Shown in pieces: positions 1 to 6,177 of a stretch of 7,141 bases of DNA (positions are counted from its first letter, which is position 1; each line of letters starts with the position of its first letter). Below the pieces are notes generated by a model. It searched no databases. It had not been told where the DNA came from and saw only the letters and a program-made list of their open reading frames with translations. A program made the translations under genes and the position numbers. The stretch comes from Oscillospiraceae bacterium. Lineage in GTDB: Bacteria > Bacillota > Clostridia > Oscillospirales > Oscillospiraceae. The stretch spans positions 1 through 7,141 of the forward strand of contig JAFRAF010000358.1 of NCBI GenBank assembly GCA_017405545.1, written 5' to 3'.

Positions 1-2
1 CC

Positions 3-83
3 GCTGTCCTCACTGGCAATGACGAGGACGACGAGGCGGTCGAATCGGACGACCAGCACGTCGCAATGATCGTCGCCGAGTAG
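3..83 (+). CDS. 3' end of an unidentified acidic-tailed ORF (partial)
   Basis: An open frame enters from the left edge and stops at a TAG at 81-83. About 26 codons are visible. The peptide is rich in Asp and Glu (for example GNDEDDEAVESDD) and ends in IVAE. No domain can be recognised from so short a tail. The GC content, the acidic bias and the strong use of GAC, GAG and GTC codons differ from every other gene here and resemble haloarchaeal or other high-GC coding sequence. A GC-rich inverted repeat lies 9 bp after the stop, as expected at a real gene end. It could instead be non-coding, because an 81-bp frame can be open by chance in GC-rich DNA. Confidence 0.3.
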   Translation, partial: AVLTGNDEDDEAVESDDQHVAMIVAE

Positions 84-92
84 CGCGCAGAC

Positions 93-116
93 GCGGGGCG
101 GTTTCGGCCGCCCCGC
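93..116 (+). terminator. GC-rich inverted repeat, possible terminator of the left-edge ORF
   Basis: GCGGGGCGG (93-101) and CCGCCCCGC (108-116) form a perfect 9-bp stem around a 6-nt loop. It sits just after the TAG at 81-83. No T-run follows (the sequence continues CCTTGATC), so a standard intrinsic terminator is not fully supported. It may be a transcription-end hairpin of a high-GC organism. Confidence 0.4.
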
Positions 117-233
117 CCTTGATCTGTGAGTTACTTGGAAGCTTGTCTTGAAGGACCGCCCGCCGTGTCCTAAATTCGGTGTCGGCCGTCTCGCCAGACC
201 TGCCGCCGGGTCAATGCTGAACGAAAGGCTGTT

Positions 234-839
234 ATGGATCTGATGGAATTACAGAAAGAGCAACCGCCGCAGGCCTGGGGATGTGAGATATATGAGGCCG
301 TTTTGAAGGCGCAGGAGGAGTTGGAGCCGGAAAGACGCATAAATCAGCTCCGCGAGCGATGTGAGCTCTATTCTTCACGGCCCAGTCCCGTAAGCCCAGA
401 GGCAAAGCGCATTTTGATTTCGGGCTGTCCAATAGGAGGGGTATACAGCAAAGTCATAAGAGCGGTGGAGGAAAACGGCGGTGTTATAACGGCCTTTGAA
501 AACTGTGAAATGATAGACAGCAATCAGCGTATTGCTGACGCCGATTCCGAGGACATGATATCTGCCCTGGCAGATTGTTATCAGAACACGCCCTGTGCGA
601 TCATGTCGCCCAATTCCCTGCGGTTCATGCTCGTATCGGAGCTGGCGCGGGAATACAAAGCTGACGGCATTTTGGATATCGCCCTGACCACCTGCCACGC
701 GTATACGGTAGAGCGGGACAGGATGCGCCGCTGCTGCAGAGAACTGGGATTGCCCTATCTGGCCATAGATACAGACAGCTCTAACGCGGATTATGGACAG
801 ATCACAACCAGAGTCGCGGCTTTCATGGAGATGCTATGA
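234..839 (+). CDS. 2-hydroxyacyl-CoA dehydratase subunit, C-terminal half only (5'-truncated)
   Basis: This looks like the C-terminal half of a 2-hydroxyacyl-CoA dehydratase D-component (HgdB/FldC/BcrB-like superfamily). These are [4Fe-4S] enzymes or related proteins that act on 2-hydroxyacyl-CoA or aromatic-CoA thioesters in anaerobes. Visible hallmarks are an N-terminal PP..G helix region (residues 11-16), ISGCPIGG (62-69), AFENCEM (87-93), TTCHAYTVERDRMR (152-165) and the signature end LPYLAIDTDSSNADYGQ followed by TRVAAFMEML. Cys65, Cys91 and Cys154 lie where the family tends to carry cluster or conserved cysteines. The visible product is 201 aa, against roughly 370-430 aa for the family. 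Family-like sequence (NAERKAV) is already in frame upstream of the ATG, from about 213, so ATG234 is only the first available start and not the native one. An AAAGG at 224-228 lies 5 nt before it. The frame is closed upstream by a TAA at 171-173. No subunit partner or activator gene is visible. Confidence 0.75.
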   Translation: MDLMELQKEQPPQAWGCEIYEAVLKAQEELEPERRINQLRERCELYSSRPSPVSPEAKRILISGCPIGGVYSKVIRAVEENGGVITAFENCEMIDSNQRIADADSEDMISALADCYQNTPCAIMSPNSLRFMLVSELAREYKADGILDIALTTCHAYTVERDRMRRCCRELGLPYLAIDTDSSNADYGQITTRVAAFMEML

Positions 840-866
840 TTTATTCACCCTTTCAATTCGGGTATT

Positions 867-952
867 TTGACCGCTTTCTGCTTTACAAACCGTGCTGACA
901 ATGATAGAATAAACACGATAATTGTCTGTTAAGCTATGTACGTGCATATAAT
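867..952 (+). promoter_or_regulatory. Promoter region of the SLH gene (overlapping candidates)
   Basis: The best pair is TTTACA (882-887), a 17-nt spacer and TAGAAT (905-910). A second overlapping pair is CTGACA (895-900), 16 nt and GATAAT (917-922). A perfect TATAAT also occurs at 947-952, but its best -35 (TTGTCT, 922-927) is 19 nt away. All point to the SLH gene at 1038 and would give leaders of about 80-125 nt. Which of them are used cannot be decided from sequence. Confidence 0.5.
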
Positions 953-953
953 T

Positions 954-990
954 ACGGCATGTGCATGAAACAAGCACGTGGATACGCCGT
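954..990 (+). promoter_or_regulatory. Bulged stem-loop in the SLH leader
   Basis: ACGGC (954-958) pairs with GCCGT (986-990). Inside it, ATGTGC (959-964) pairs with GCACGT (974-979), with one G-U wobble and a 9-nt loop. A 6-nt bulge (980-985) separates the two helices on the 3' side. The fold begins just downstream of the TATAAT at 947 and ends about 34 nt before the Shine-Dalgarno, so it would lie in the 5' leader. It may stabilise the message of an abundant surface protein; that role is inference. Confidence 0.4.
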
Positions 991-1023
991 TATGGCAACA
1001 GCCACCTCGGATCACTTTAATTC

Positions 1024-1030
1024 AGGGAGG
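1024..1030 (+). promoter_or_regulatory. Strong ribosome binding site deciding the SLH start
   Basis: AGGGAGG lies 7 nt upstream of ATG1038. It supports that start over the in-frame ATG at 978, together with the signal peptide that begins directly at 1038. Confidence 0.85.
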
Positions 1031-1037
1031 TCATTTA

Positions 1038-2861
1038 ATGAAAGTCAGAAGCATTATATCCCTTGTATTAGCGCTTATCATGACGCTTTCCCTGTCAGTA
1101 ACCGCCTTTGCCGCGCCTGTCTATTCTGACCTTGAAGGGCACTGGGCGAAGGAGTATATGGAAGACCTTTCGGATAAGGGATTCCTGACGGGTTATGACG
1201 ACGGGACTATGCGTCCGAATCAGAACATTACTTACGCTGAAGCGCTGGTGTTCATTTCCCGTTTTTATGATCTCGACGCTCAGGTCACTGAATGGATCAA
1301 GGAGGACTATTCTGACATAGTTGACAGCTGTGTGCCCTCCGCCATGGATTGGGCAAAGGAAGGGATCACAGTTTGTCTCGGCGCCGGAATAATAATGGCG
1401 AGTGAGCTTAAGGACGCGTCCCTCGGCAGCGAGATCCAGAAGGAAGTGCTGTGCAAGTACCTGGCGAGAGCAATTCAGATCCCTCTGCCCGACAGCAGAG
1501 ATGTGAAATTCAGCTTTAACGATGCCAACACAATCTCCGCTGGCTGTGCCAGATATGTAATGGCTCTGGTAAACACCGGCATTGTAAACGGTGATGCAAA
1601 CAACAATTTCACACCCAATCTCAGCGTTACGAGAGCTGTTGTGGCTACCATGGTATCCCGTTCGCTGAAATACCTGGATGAAAACAATGTTGAGCTTTTC
1701 CCCGCCGCATATGAGGGAATGAGCTTGAATACCGGAATAGTTTACGCGGCGTCGGCAAAAGCTTTGCAGCTCAGGACATATGACGGACAGGTAATGGAGT
1801 TTGCCATCGGTGCGGACACAAAGGTCACGGCAAATGATAAAAGCGTCACTCTGGATTCCACATACGTCGGCTGTGCCGCCTCGGTAAAGGACAATAACGG
1901 CAGCGCGCTTGCAGTGACTGTCAGCTCATCTAAGGAGACGTGGATACAGGGCAGTATATTCTCCCTTACCAAGAGCAATACCTCTCCATACATGATGGTG
2001 CTCGACGTGTTAAGCGGCGATAAGACCCGCTACAACATCTTACCCAATAAAGCAAAGATCACACTCGATGGAAAAGAGAGCAGTCTCGCCGGCCTCACCG
2101 GGGACCTGTTCATCACCTTTAAGGTAGAGGACAGATATGTCACTGAGATAATCGCTGCCACAAGCAAAGACATTAAGTCGGGCGAGATAAAGGAGCTCAA
2201 TTTCGCGACTGTAGTAAACCTGAAGGTGGTCGATGAGGACAACTATGTCTGGTGTTACCAGATGCCCATAAGCTCACTGCCGACTGTAAAGAGGGGAGAT
2301 ACGGCTATAACCATAGATATGCTCTCTGTCGGCGACCTTGTCAGCGTGAGCATGGTAAAAGGCGCGGCGGATGTCATCACGACCGTCAACACTCAGGAAG
2401 AGCTGAGCGGTGTGCTGTCGTCAATAACCTCCACGACCTCCGGAACAGAGTGGGTGATAGTCGATAATGAAGGCGCAAAGCACACTTTCACCGTCGATCC
2501 CATGGCAAAAGTGAGCGACGGCAAAAAGGAACTGCAGATTTCCGACGTCAAAGCCGGCGACAGCGTGACCGTGACCTTGTTTGATTCCACAATCACAGAG
2601 GTGCGCCTTGCGCAGACTGTGACAGCCATCAGCAAGATAAGCGGTACCGTGCTTGCGGTTGACACGGTTGAAAAGAAGATAACACTTCTTGACGATAACA
2701 AGCTCATATACGTCAGCGCGGGCTCTCCCGTTATAGCCGACGCGGTAAAGGGCGTTGCCCTCAAGCTCAGCGGAATCAGCGAAAACTCCAAGCGGACGGT
2801 TTACGGGACCTTCGAGAATTCCACTACGATCAAAGCGACTGTCGTGATCGTTGAAGGATAG
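1038..2861 (+). CDS. Secreted S-layer-homology (SLH) domain protein with five C-terminal repeats
   Basis: A 607-aa exported protein expected to bind non-covalently to cell-wall polymer. The start is ATG1038: AGGGAGG (1024-1030) lies 7 nt upstream and a Sec signal peptide follows at once (MKVR, a hydrophobic run at residues 5-22, VTAFA then AP, likely cleavage after residue 25). An in-frame ATG at 978 would put 20 non-signal residues in front and lacks such an RBS. Three SLH-like modules occupy about residues 29-80 (SDLEGHWAKEYMEDL, GYDDGT, TYAE 65-68), 88-145 (YSDIVD, IQKE 133-136) and 155-214 (FNDAN, TRAV 198-201). Residues about 228-607 form five repeats of roughly 72-79 aa starting near 230, 302, 381, 457 and 535. 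Each opens with a G-I/V-hydrophobic strand (TGIVYA, QGSIFS, SGEIKE, SGVLSS, SGTVLA) and most carry a 'dgk..l..lk.GD.v.v' strand pair. They look like small all-beta domains. The gene appears monocistronic, bounded by its own promoter and the hairpin at 2947-2983. The SLH call is firm, but the role (structural S-layer or other anchored protein) is unknown. Confidence 0.9.
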   Translation: MKVRSIISLVLALIMTLSLSVTAFAAPVYSDLEGHWAKEYMEDLSDKGFLTGYDDGTMRPNQNITYAEALVFISRFYDLDAQVTEWIKEDYSDIVDSCVPSAMDWAKEGITVCLGAGIIMASELKDASLGSEIQKEVLCKYLARAIQIPLPDSRDVKFSFNDANTISAGCARYVMALVNTGIVNGDANNNFTPNLSVTRAVVATMVSRSLKYLDENNVELFPAAYEGMSLNTGIVYAASAKALQLRTYDGQVMEFAIGADTKVTANDKSVTLDSTYVGCAASVKDNNGSALAVTVSSSKETWIQGSIFSLTKSNTSPYMMVLDVLSGDKTRYNILPNKAKITLDGKESSLAGLTGDLFITFKVEDRYVTEIIAATSKDIKSGEIKELNFATVVNLKVVDEDNYVWCYQMPISSLPTVKRGDTAITIDMLSVGDLVSVSMVKGAADVITTVNTQEELSGVLSSITSTTSGTEWVIVDNEGAKHTFTVDPMAKVSDGKKELQISDVKAGDSVTVTLFDSTITEVRLAQTVTAISKISGTVLAVDTVEKKITLLDDNKLIYVSAGSPVIADAVKGVALKLSGISENSKRTVYGTFENSTTIKATVVIVEG

Positions 2862-2946
2862 GGACGAAAGAGAGATATGGGCGGCTCGGAGATGACGGGG
2901 CTTATTATCTGCCGCCATGTAGCTTGACCACCGTTATACAGATAAC

Positions 2947-2983
2947 AAACAGCATGCCGTATTGTGCACACGGCATGCTGTTT
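2947..2983. terminator. Bidirectional intrinsic terminator between convergent genes
   Basis: A perfect 14-bp inverted repeat has its left arm at 2947-2960 (AAACAGCATGCCGT) and its right arm at 2970-2983, with a 9-nt loop. On the plus strand it runs into TTTTGTCTCT, and on the minus strand into GTTTGTTATC. It lies between the ends of the SLH gene (2861) and the minus-strand tatD gene (3003), so it can stop transcription from both sides. Confidence 0.85.
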
Positions 2984-3002
2984 TGTCTCTTGAAAGCGAG
3001 TA

Positions 3003-3767
3003 TCAGTCGTTGATTCGGAACAGACGTTTACCGTTTTCCATGGTGATCTCCGCCAGTTCGTTTACGTCTATCCCGCGTATCTCCGCTATCTTTTCCGCGG
3101 TGTAATGCAGATTGAGGGAGCTATTTCTCCTGCCGCGCATGGGCTCCGGAGAGAGGTACGGACTGTCCGTTTCGATCAGCAGACGGTCGAGGGGCATTTT
3201 CGCTGCGACCTCGGGCGCTTTACGGGAGTTTCTATATGTTACGGGCCCTGCGAAAGAGAGGTACCAGCCCCGGTCCAGCAATGTTTTGGCGCTTTCCCAG
3301 CTGCCGGAAAAGCAGAGGCATACCCCGCAGACACCGTCATACTCCGCTATGATGCTCAGCGTGTCCCCTGGAGCTTCCCGCTCGTGTACTATTACCGGCA
3401 GCTCCAGTTCCCTTGCAAGTTCAAGCTGTCTGCGAAAGGCCTCCTGCTGGCTGTCCCGCGGAGACCTGTTCCTGTAGTAATCCAGACCTATCTCGCCTAT
3501 AGCGACGACTCGGGCATTCCCGGACAGCCTGCGCAGTTCCGCTATACCCGCGTCGTCCAGCTTATCGGCGTAGTGCGGATGATAGCCCACGGCGGCGTAA
3601 ATAAAGGGATAGCTCTCGGCAATCCGTATCGCCTTTTCTGAGGTCTCCATATCGCATCCCGGATTGACCACAAGACTGATGCCGGAGTCCGGAAGGCTGC
3701 TTAAAAGGTTGTTTCTGTCCTCATCGAACTGTATATCGTCATAGTGCGCGTGCGTATCAAAAAACAT
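3003..3767 (-). CDS. tatD: TatD family metal-dependent hydrolase (deoxyribonuclease-like)
   Basis: A 254-aa TIM-barrel amidohydrolase-superfamily protein at full family length (about 255-265). TatD proteins are divalent-metal nucleases acting on DNA 3' ends, with proposed roles in DNA repair or degradation and in D-aminoacyl-tRNA or quality-control processes; they act in the cytoplasm. Visible metal-site motifs are the HxH at His6 and His8 (THAHYDD), Glu92 (GEIGLDYY), His128 (VIVHER) and Asp201 (IETDSPYL). YHPH (62-65) is also typical. The family's HCFSGS motif reads LCFSGS here: residue 151 is Leu, codon CTC (plus-strand GAG at 3315-3317), where the metal-ligand His normally sits. The start is backed by AGGAG (plus-strand CTCCT at 3774-3778), 6 nt upstream. 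It is convergent with the SLH gene and divergent from secG, and is probably transcribed alone. I found no convincing minus-strand promoter in the AT-rich gap. Function may be altered if the Leu is genuine. Confidence 0.92.
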   Translation of the reverse strand: MFFDTHAHYDDIQFDEDRNNLLSSLPDSGISLVVNPGCDMETSEKAIRIAESYPFIYAAVGYHPHYADKLDDAGIAELRRLSGNARVVAIGEIGLDYYRNRSPRDSQQEAFRRQLELARELELPVIVHEREAPGDTLSIIAEYDGVCGVCLCFSGSWESAKTLLDRGWYLSFAGPVTYRNSRKAPEVAAKMPLDRLLIETDSPYLSPEPMRGRRNSSLNLHYTAEKIAEIRGIDVNELAEITMENGKRLFRIND

Positions 3768-3803
3768 ATTTTTCTCCTGTGCGAAAAAAATGAAAATTTG
3801 TAC

Positions 3804-3832
3804 TTGAAAACATGATTTGTATGTGTTAAAAT
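3804..3832 (+). promoter_or_regulatory. secG promoter, extended -10
   Basis: TTGAAA (3804-3809), a 17-nt spacer and TAAAAT (3827-3832), preceded by TG at 3824-3825 in extended -10 spacing. This is a good vegetative sigma-factor promoter in an AT-rich stretch. It gives a leader of about 45-50 nt before secG. Confidence 0.7.
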
Positions 3833-3885
3833 ATCAAGGATTCATTTGAATATGACTTTATAAATGCCCTTACTATCTGAAAGGA

Positions 3886-4122
3886 ATGAATAAATTGAAA
3901 CTTGCCATCACTATTATCCAGCTTATATCCTGCCTCGTGCTTGTTGTTGTCGTACTTATGCAGTCCGGTAAGCGCTCCGGCCTTTCCGGCGCTATCGCGG
4001 GTGCGGCTGACACCTTCCTTGTGAAGAATAAGGCCAGAACAGTTGATGCGAAGCTTGCAAAGGCTACAAAGTGGGTGGCCCTTGTATTCGTCGTACTTAC
4101 TTTGGCTCTGAATATTGTATAA
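3886..4122 (+). CDS. secG: Preprotein translocase subunit SecG
   Basis: A 78-aa inner-membrane protein of the SecYEG channel, which helps SecA-driven export. The topology is typical: a first membrane segment at about residues 5-25 (AITIIQLISCLVLVVVVLMQ), a conserved VVLMQSGK turn, a glycine-rich cytoplasmic loop GLSGAIAG (33-40) followed by a basic stretch, and a second segment at about 62-78 ending at the C-terminus. Length matches the usual 70-80 aa. AAAGGA abuts ATG3886 with almost no spacing, while a TTG at 3895 lies 9 nt from AAGGA; the true start could therefore be TTG3895 (75 aa). The gene has its own promoter (3804-3832) and terminator (4158-4181), so it is monocistronic. It is the export-machinery partner needed for proteins such as the SLH product, though the two are not co-transcribed. 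Confidence 0.92.
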   Translation: MNKLKLAITIIQLISCLVLVVVVLMQSGKRSGLSGAIAGAADTFLVKNKARTVDAKLAKATKWVALVFVVLTLALNIV

Positions 4123-4157
4123 TACAGCAGGGCTTGAGCAGACTCCTCTGATAGTTT

Positions 4158-4181
4158 AAACTCCCGTTATGGCGGGAGTTT
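4158..4181 (+). terminator. Intrinsic terminator of secG
   Basis: AAACTCCCG (4158-4166) pairs with CGGGAGTTT (4173-4181) around a 6-nt loop, then TTTTGCTATTT follows. It begins 35 nt after the secG stop codon. Confidence 0.85.
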
Positions 4182-4182
4182 T

Positions 4183-4365
4183 GCTATTTAAGAGGAAATG
4201 AGCCTTATTGTTTATGTATCACTGGCGGTAAAGCTGCACAGACTGCTTATGATAAATATTATCACTACGGCGGTCAAAGTCAATAGCCTGATGGTGAAAA
4301 GCGGGCTAAGCCCGGCAGAATCGGCCTTTGTCATATGATAATGCGCCGCTGAACAGGGCTTTTGA
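4183..4365. other. Stretch with no supported gene between the secG terminator and the hsp70 promoter
   Basis: Secretion-gene stop to hsp70 start is 349 bp; after removing the terminator and promoter, about 180 bp remain. It holds a 46-codon frame on plus (4198-4338), a 40-codon hydrophobic frame on minus (4212-4334) and a short GC hairpin (CGGG at 4302-4305 with CCCG at 4311-4314). None has a convincing ribosome binding site or T-tract. I see no tRNA, tmRNA or known riboswitch fold. Confidence 0.4.
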
Positions 4366-4394
4366 TTGCCAAATATCCGGAGATTTGATATAAT
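4366..4394 (+). promoter_or_regulatory. hsp70 promoter, extended -10
   Basis: TTGCCA (4366-4371), a 17-nt spacer and a perfect TATAAT (4389-4394), preceded by TGA in extended -10 spacing. This is a strong housekeeping-type promoter, giving a leader of about 70 nt. No CIRCE element (TTAGCACTC-N9-GAGTGCTAA) is present around it. Confidence 0.8.
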
Positions 4395-4419
4395 ATTACT
4401 CCAAGTCAGTTTTGATTGC

Positions 4420-4454
4420 AGTTCTGCATGACTGCCGCGGGGCAGCACAGAACT
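4420..4454 (+). promoter_or_regulatory. 5'UTR stem-loop upstream of the hsp70 ribosome binding site
   Basis: AGTTCTG (4420-4426) pairs with CAGAACT (4448-4454), TG (4429-4430) with CA (4446-4447), and CTGCC (4432-4436) with GGCAG (4441-4445), closed by a GCGG loop. That is 14 bp with bulges at 4427-4428 and 4431 on the 5' side only. The stem ends 3 nt before the purine-rich AAAGGGG (4458-4464). Its placement suits control of translation or message stability; that is inference. Confidence 0.55.
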
Positions 4455-4471
4455 ATGAAAGGGGTGCGGAT

Positions 4472-6172
4472 ATGTCTAAGATAATCGGTATAGATCTGGG
4501 TACCACTAACTCCTGTGTGGCGGTGTTTGAAGGGGGAGAGCGGGTCATCATACCCAATGCCCAGGGCGGAAGGACCACCCCGTCCGTCGTGGCCTTTACA
4601 AAAAAGGGCGAGCGCCTTGTGGGCGAGCCCGCCAAAAGGCAGGCGGTGACGAATCCGGAACGCACCGTCAGCTCCATAAAGCGGGAGATGGGCTCCAACT
4701 ACCGGGTGAAGATCGACGGAAAGAACTACACCCCCCAGGAGATATCCGCCATCATACTGCAAAAACTCAAGGCCGACGCCGAGAACTATCTGGGTGAAAC
4801 GGTGACCGACGCTGTAATAACGGTGCCGGCGTATTTCACGGATTCACAGCGGCAGGCCACAAAGGACGCCGGGACAATTGCGGGGCTGAATGTGCTGCGC
4901 ATAATAAACGAACCCACGGCCGCGGCCCTGGCCTACGGCATAGATAAGGAGCAGGCCCAGAAGGTGCTTGTGTACGACCTGGGCGGAGGCACCTTTGACG
5001 TGTCCGTACTCGATATCAATGCCGGAGTCATAGAGGTACTCGCCACGGCGGGCAACAACCGCCTCGGCGGAGACGATTTTGACAGCAGCGTGACCGCCTG
5101 GATACTGTCGGAGTTCAGGAAAGAAAAGAATATAGACCTCAGCCGGGACCATGGGGCCATGCAGAGGGTGAAGGACGCCGCAGAAAAAGCGAAAATGGAG
5201 CTTTCCGGGTTCCCTGAGACCACCATCAGTCTGCCCTATATAGCCTCGGACAGGAGAGGACCTTTGCACCTTGAGATGACTCTGACCAGGGCAAAATTCA
5301 ATGAACTGACCGCCCATCTGGTCAAGGCCACTATAGAGCCCATGAGGCAGGCGGTGGCGGATTCGGGCGTCAATATAAGGGATATCTCCAAGGTGCTCAT
5401 GGTGGGCGGCTCAAGCCGTATCCCCGCCGTCCAGGAGGCTGTGAGGGCGTATGTGGGCAAGGAGCCCTTCAAGGGTATAAACCCCGATGAATGCGTAGCT
5501 CTGGGCGCCTGCCTTCAGGGCGGAGTGCTGGCGGGCAAGGTGGGCGGCCTGCTCCTTTTGGACGTGACCCCGTTGACCTTGGGCATAGAGACCTTCGGAG
5601 GCGTGTGCACTCCGGTTATTGAGAGGAACACCACCCTCCCCATAACAAAAAGCCAGATATTCACCACAGCCGCGCCTTACCAGACAACGGTGGAGGTAAA
5701 TGTGCTCCAGGGCGAGCGCCAGTACGCCAACCAGAATATCAGCCTGGGCCGCTTCAGACTTCACGGCGTACGCAGAGCTCCGGCAGGGGTGCCACAGATA
5801 GAGGTGACCTTTACCATCGACACCAACGGCATAGTGAATGTCGCCGCAAGGGATGTGGATACCGGCGTGCGTCAGGAGATAACCGTTCGCAGCTCCACCA
5901 ATATGAGCCAGATGGATATTGACAGGGCCGCCTATGAGGCCCGGCAGTACGAGGCGAAGCAGGCCCAGCGTCAGCAGCAGGAGGACACAGATGAGCGGGC
6001 CCGCGTACTTCTACGGCGCGCGGAGGAGAAGGCGGGGACTCTGCCGAAAAACGAGCGGGAGCTGCTGGAGTTCGGCGTAAAGAGGGTCAGAAAAGCAATG
6101 AAAAGCAGAAGCCGCCAGGACCTGAACAGCGCCTGCGATGAGCTGGAAAAAGCCCTGGACGGTCTCAATTGA
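4472..6172 (+). CDS. Hsp70 family chaperone (DnaK-like, short lid)
   Basis: A 566-aa ATP-dependent cytoplasmic chaperone. ATG4472 is chosen because AAAGGGG (4458-4464) lies 7 nt upstream and the protein then opens directly with the Hsp70 signature [18 protein letters not shown]; a TTG start at 4412 would add 20 unrelated residues translated through the leader hairpin. The nucleotide-binding domain (about 1-358) has IDLGTTNS, Lys70 in [17 protein letters not shown] (169-178) and [10 protein letters not shown] (311-320). The interdomain linker is LLLLD (360-364). The substrate-binding beta domain spans about 365-475 ([29 protein letters not shown]). The helical lid is only about 90 residues and the usual acidic disordered tail is absent, against about 610-640 aa for typical DnaK. 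The short loop after K70 is the Gram-positive form. No hrcA, grpE or dnaJ is adjacent, so this may be a second, DnaK-like paralogue rather than the main stress-operon DnaK. It may share transcripts with the gene 30 bp downstream. Confidence 0.93.
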   Translation: MSKIIGIDLGTTNSCVAVFEGGERVIIPNAQGGRTTPSVVAFTKKGERLVGEPAKRQAVTNPERTVSSIKREMGSNYRVKIDGKNYTPQEISAIILQKLKADAENYLGETVTDAVITVPAYFTDSQRQATKDAGTIAGLNVLRIINEPTAAALAYGIDKEQAQKVLVYDLGGGTFDVSVLDINAGVIEVLATAGNNRLGGDDFDSSVTAWILSEFRKEKNIDLSRDHGAMQRVKDAAEKAKMELSGFPETTISLPYIASDRRGPLHLEMTLTRAKFNELTAHLVKATIEPMRQAVADSGVNIRDISKVLMVGGSSRIPAVQEAVRAYVGKEPFKGINPDECVALGACLQGGVLAGKVGGLLLLDVTPLTLGIETFGGVCTPVIERNTTLPITKSQIFTTAAPYQTTVEVNVLQGERQYANQNISLGRFRLHGVRRAPAGVPQIEVTFTIDTNGIVNVAARDVDTGVRQEITVRSSTNMSQMDIDRAAYEARQYEAKQAQRQQQEDTDERARVLLRRAEEKAGTLPKNERELLEFGVKRVRKAMKSRSRQDLNSACDELEKALDGLN

Positions 6173-6177
6173 AGCAA

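Noticed and set aside
847..863. ACCC/GGGT inverted repeat after the dehydratase fragment as a terminator
   Set aside because: The stem is only 4 bp with a 9-nt loop, too weak to call.
978..1037. Upstream in-frame ATG extending the SLH protein by 20 residues
   Set aside because: It lacks a good ribosome binding site, overlaps the predicted leader hairpin, and would bury the signal peptide behind unrelated residues; ATG1038 has an ideal RBS.
2421..2918. Long minus-strand ORFs (for example 165 codons) opposite the SLH gene
   Set aside because: They are antisense shadows of a gene with clear signal peptide and SLH domains; no RBS or recognisable domain supports them.
3105..3641. Plus-strand 178-codon ORF opposite tatD
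   Set aside because: It is a shadow of the well-supported TatD reading frame, which has family motifs and an RBS.
4212..4334. 40-codon minus-strand ORF with a membrane-like segment (TAVVIIFIISSL)
   Set aside because: The hydrophobic run is suggestive, but there is no RBS or clear promoter, and opposite-strand frames of AT-rich DNA often encode such runs.
4198..4338. 46-codon plus-strand ORF between secG and hsp70
   Set aside because: GAGGA is too close to the ATG, the product resembles nothing I know, and it lies directly after a terminator with no promoter of its own.
4420..4454. The hsp70 leader inverted repeat as a CIRCE operator
   Set aside because: The arms are AGTTCTG and CAGAACT with 21 nt between them, unlike the TTAGCACTC-N9-GAGTGCTAA consensus.
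4412..4471. TTG start extending Hsp70 by 20 residues
   Set aside because: The extension is translated from the leader hairpin, has no RBS and has no Hsp70 character; ATG4472 has AAAGGGG at 7 nt.
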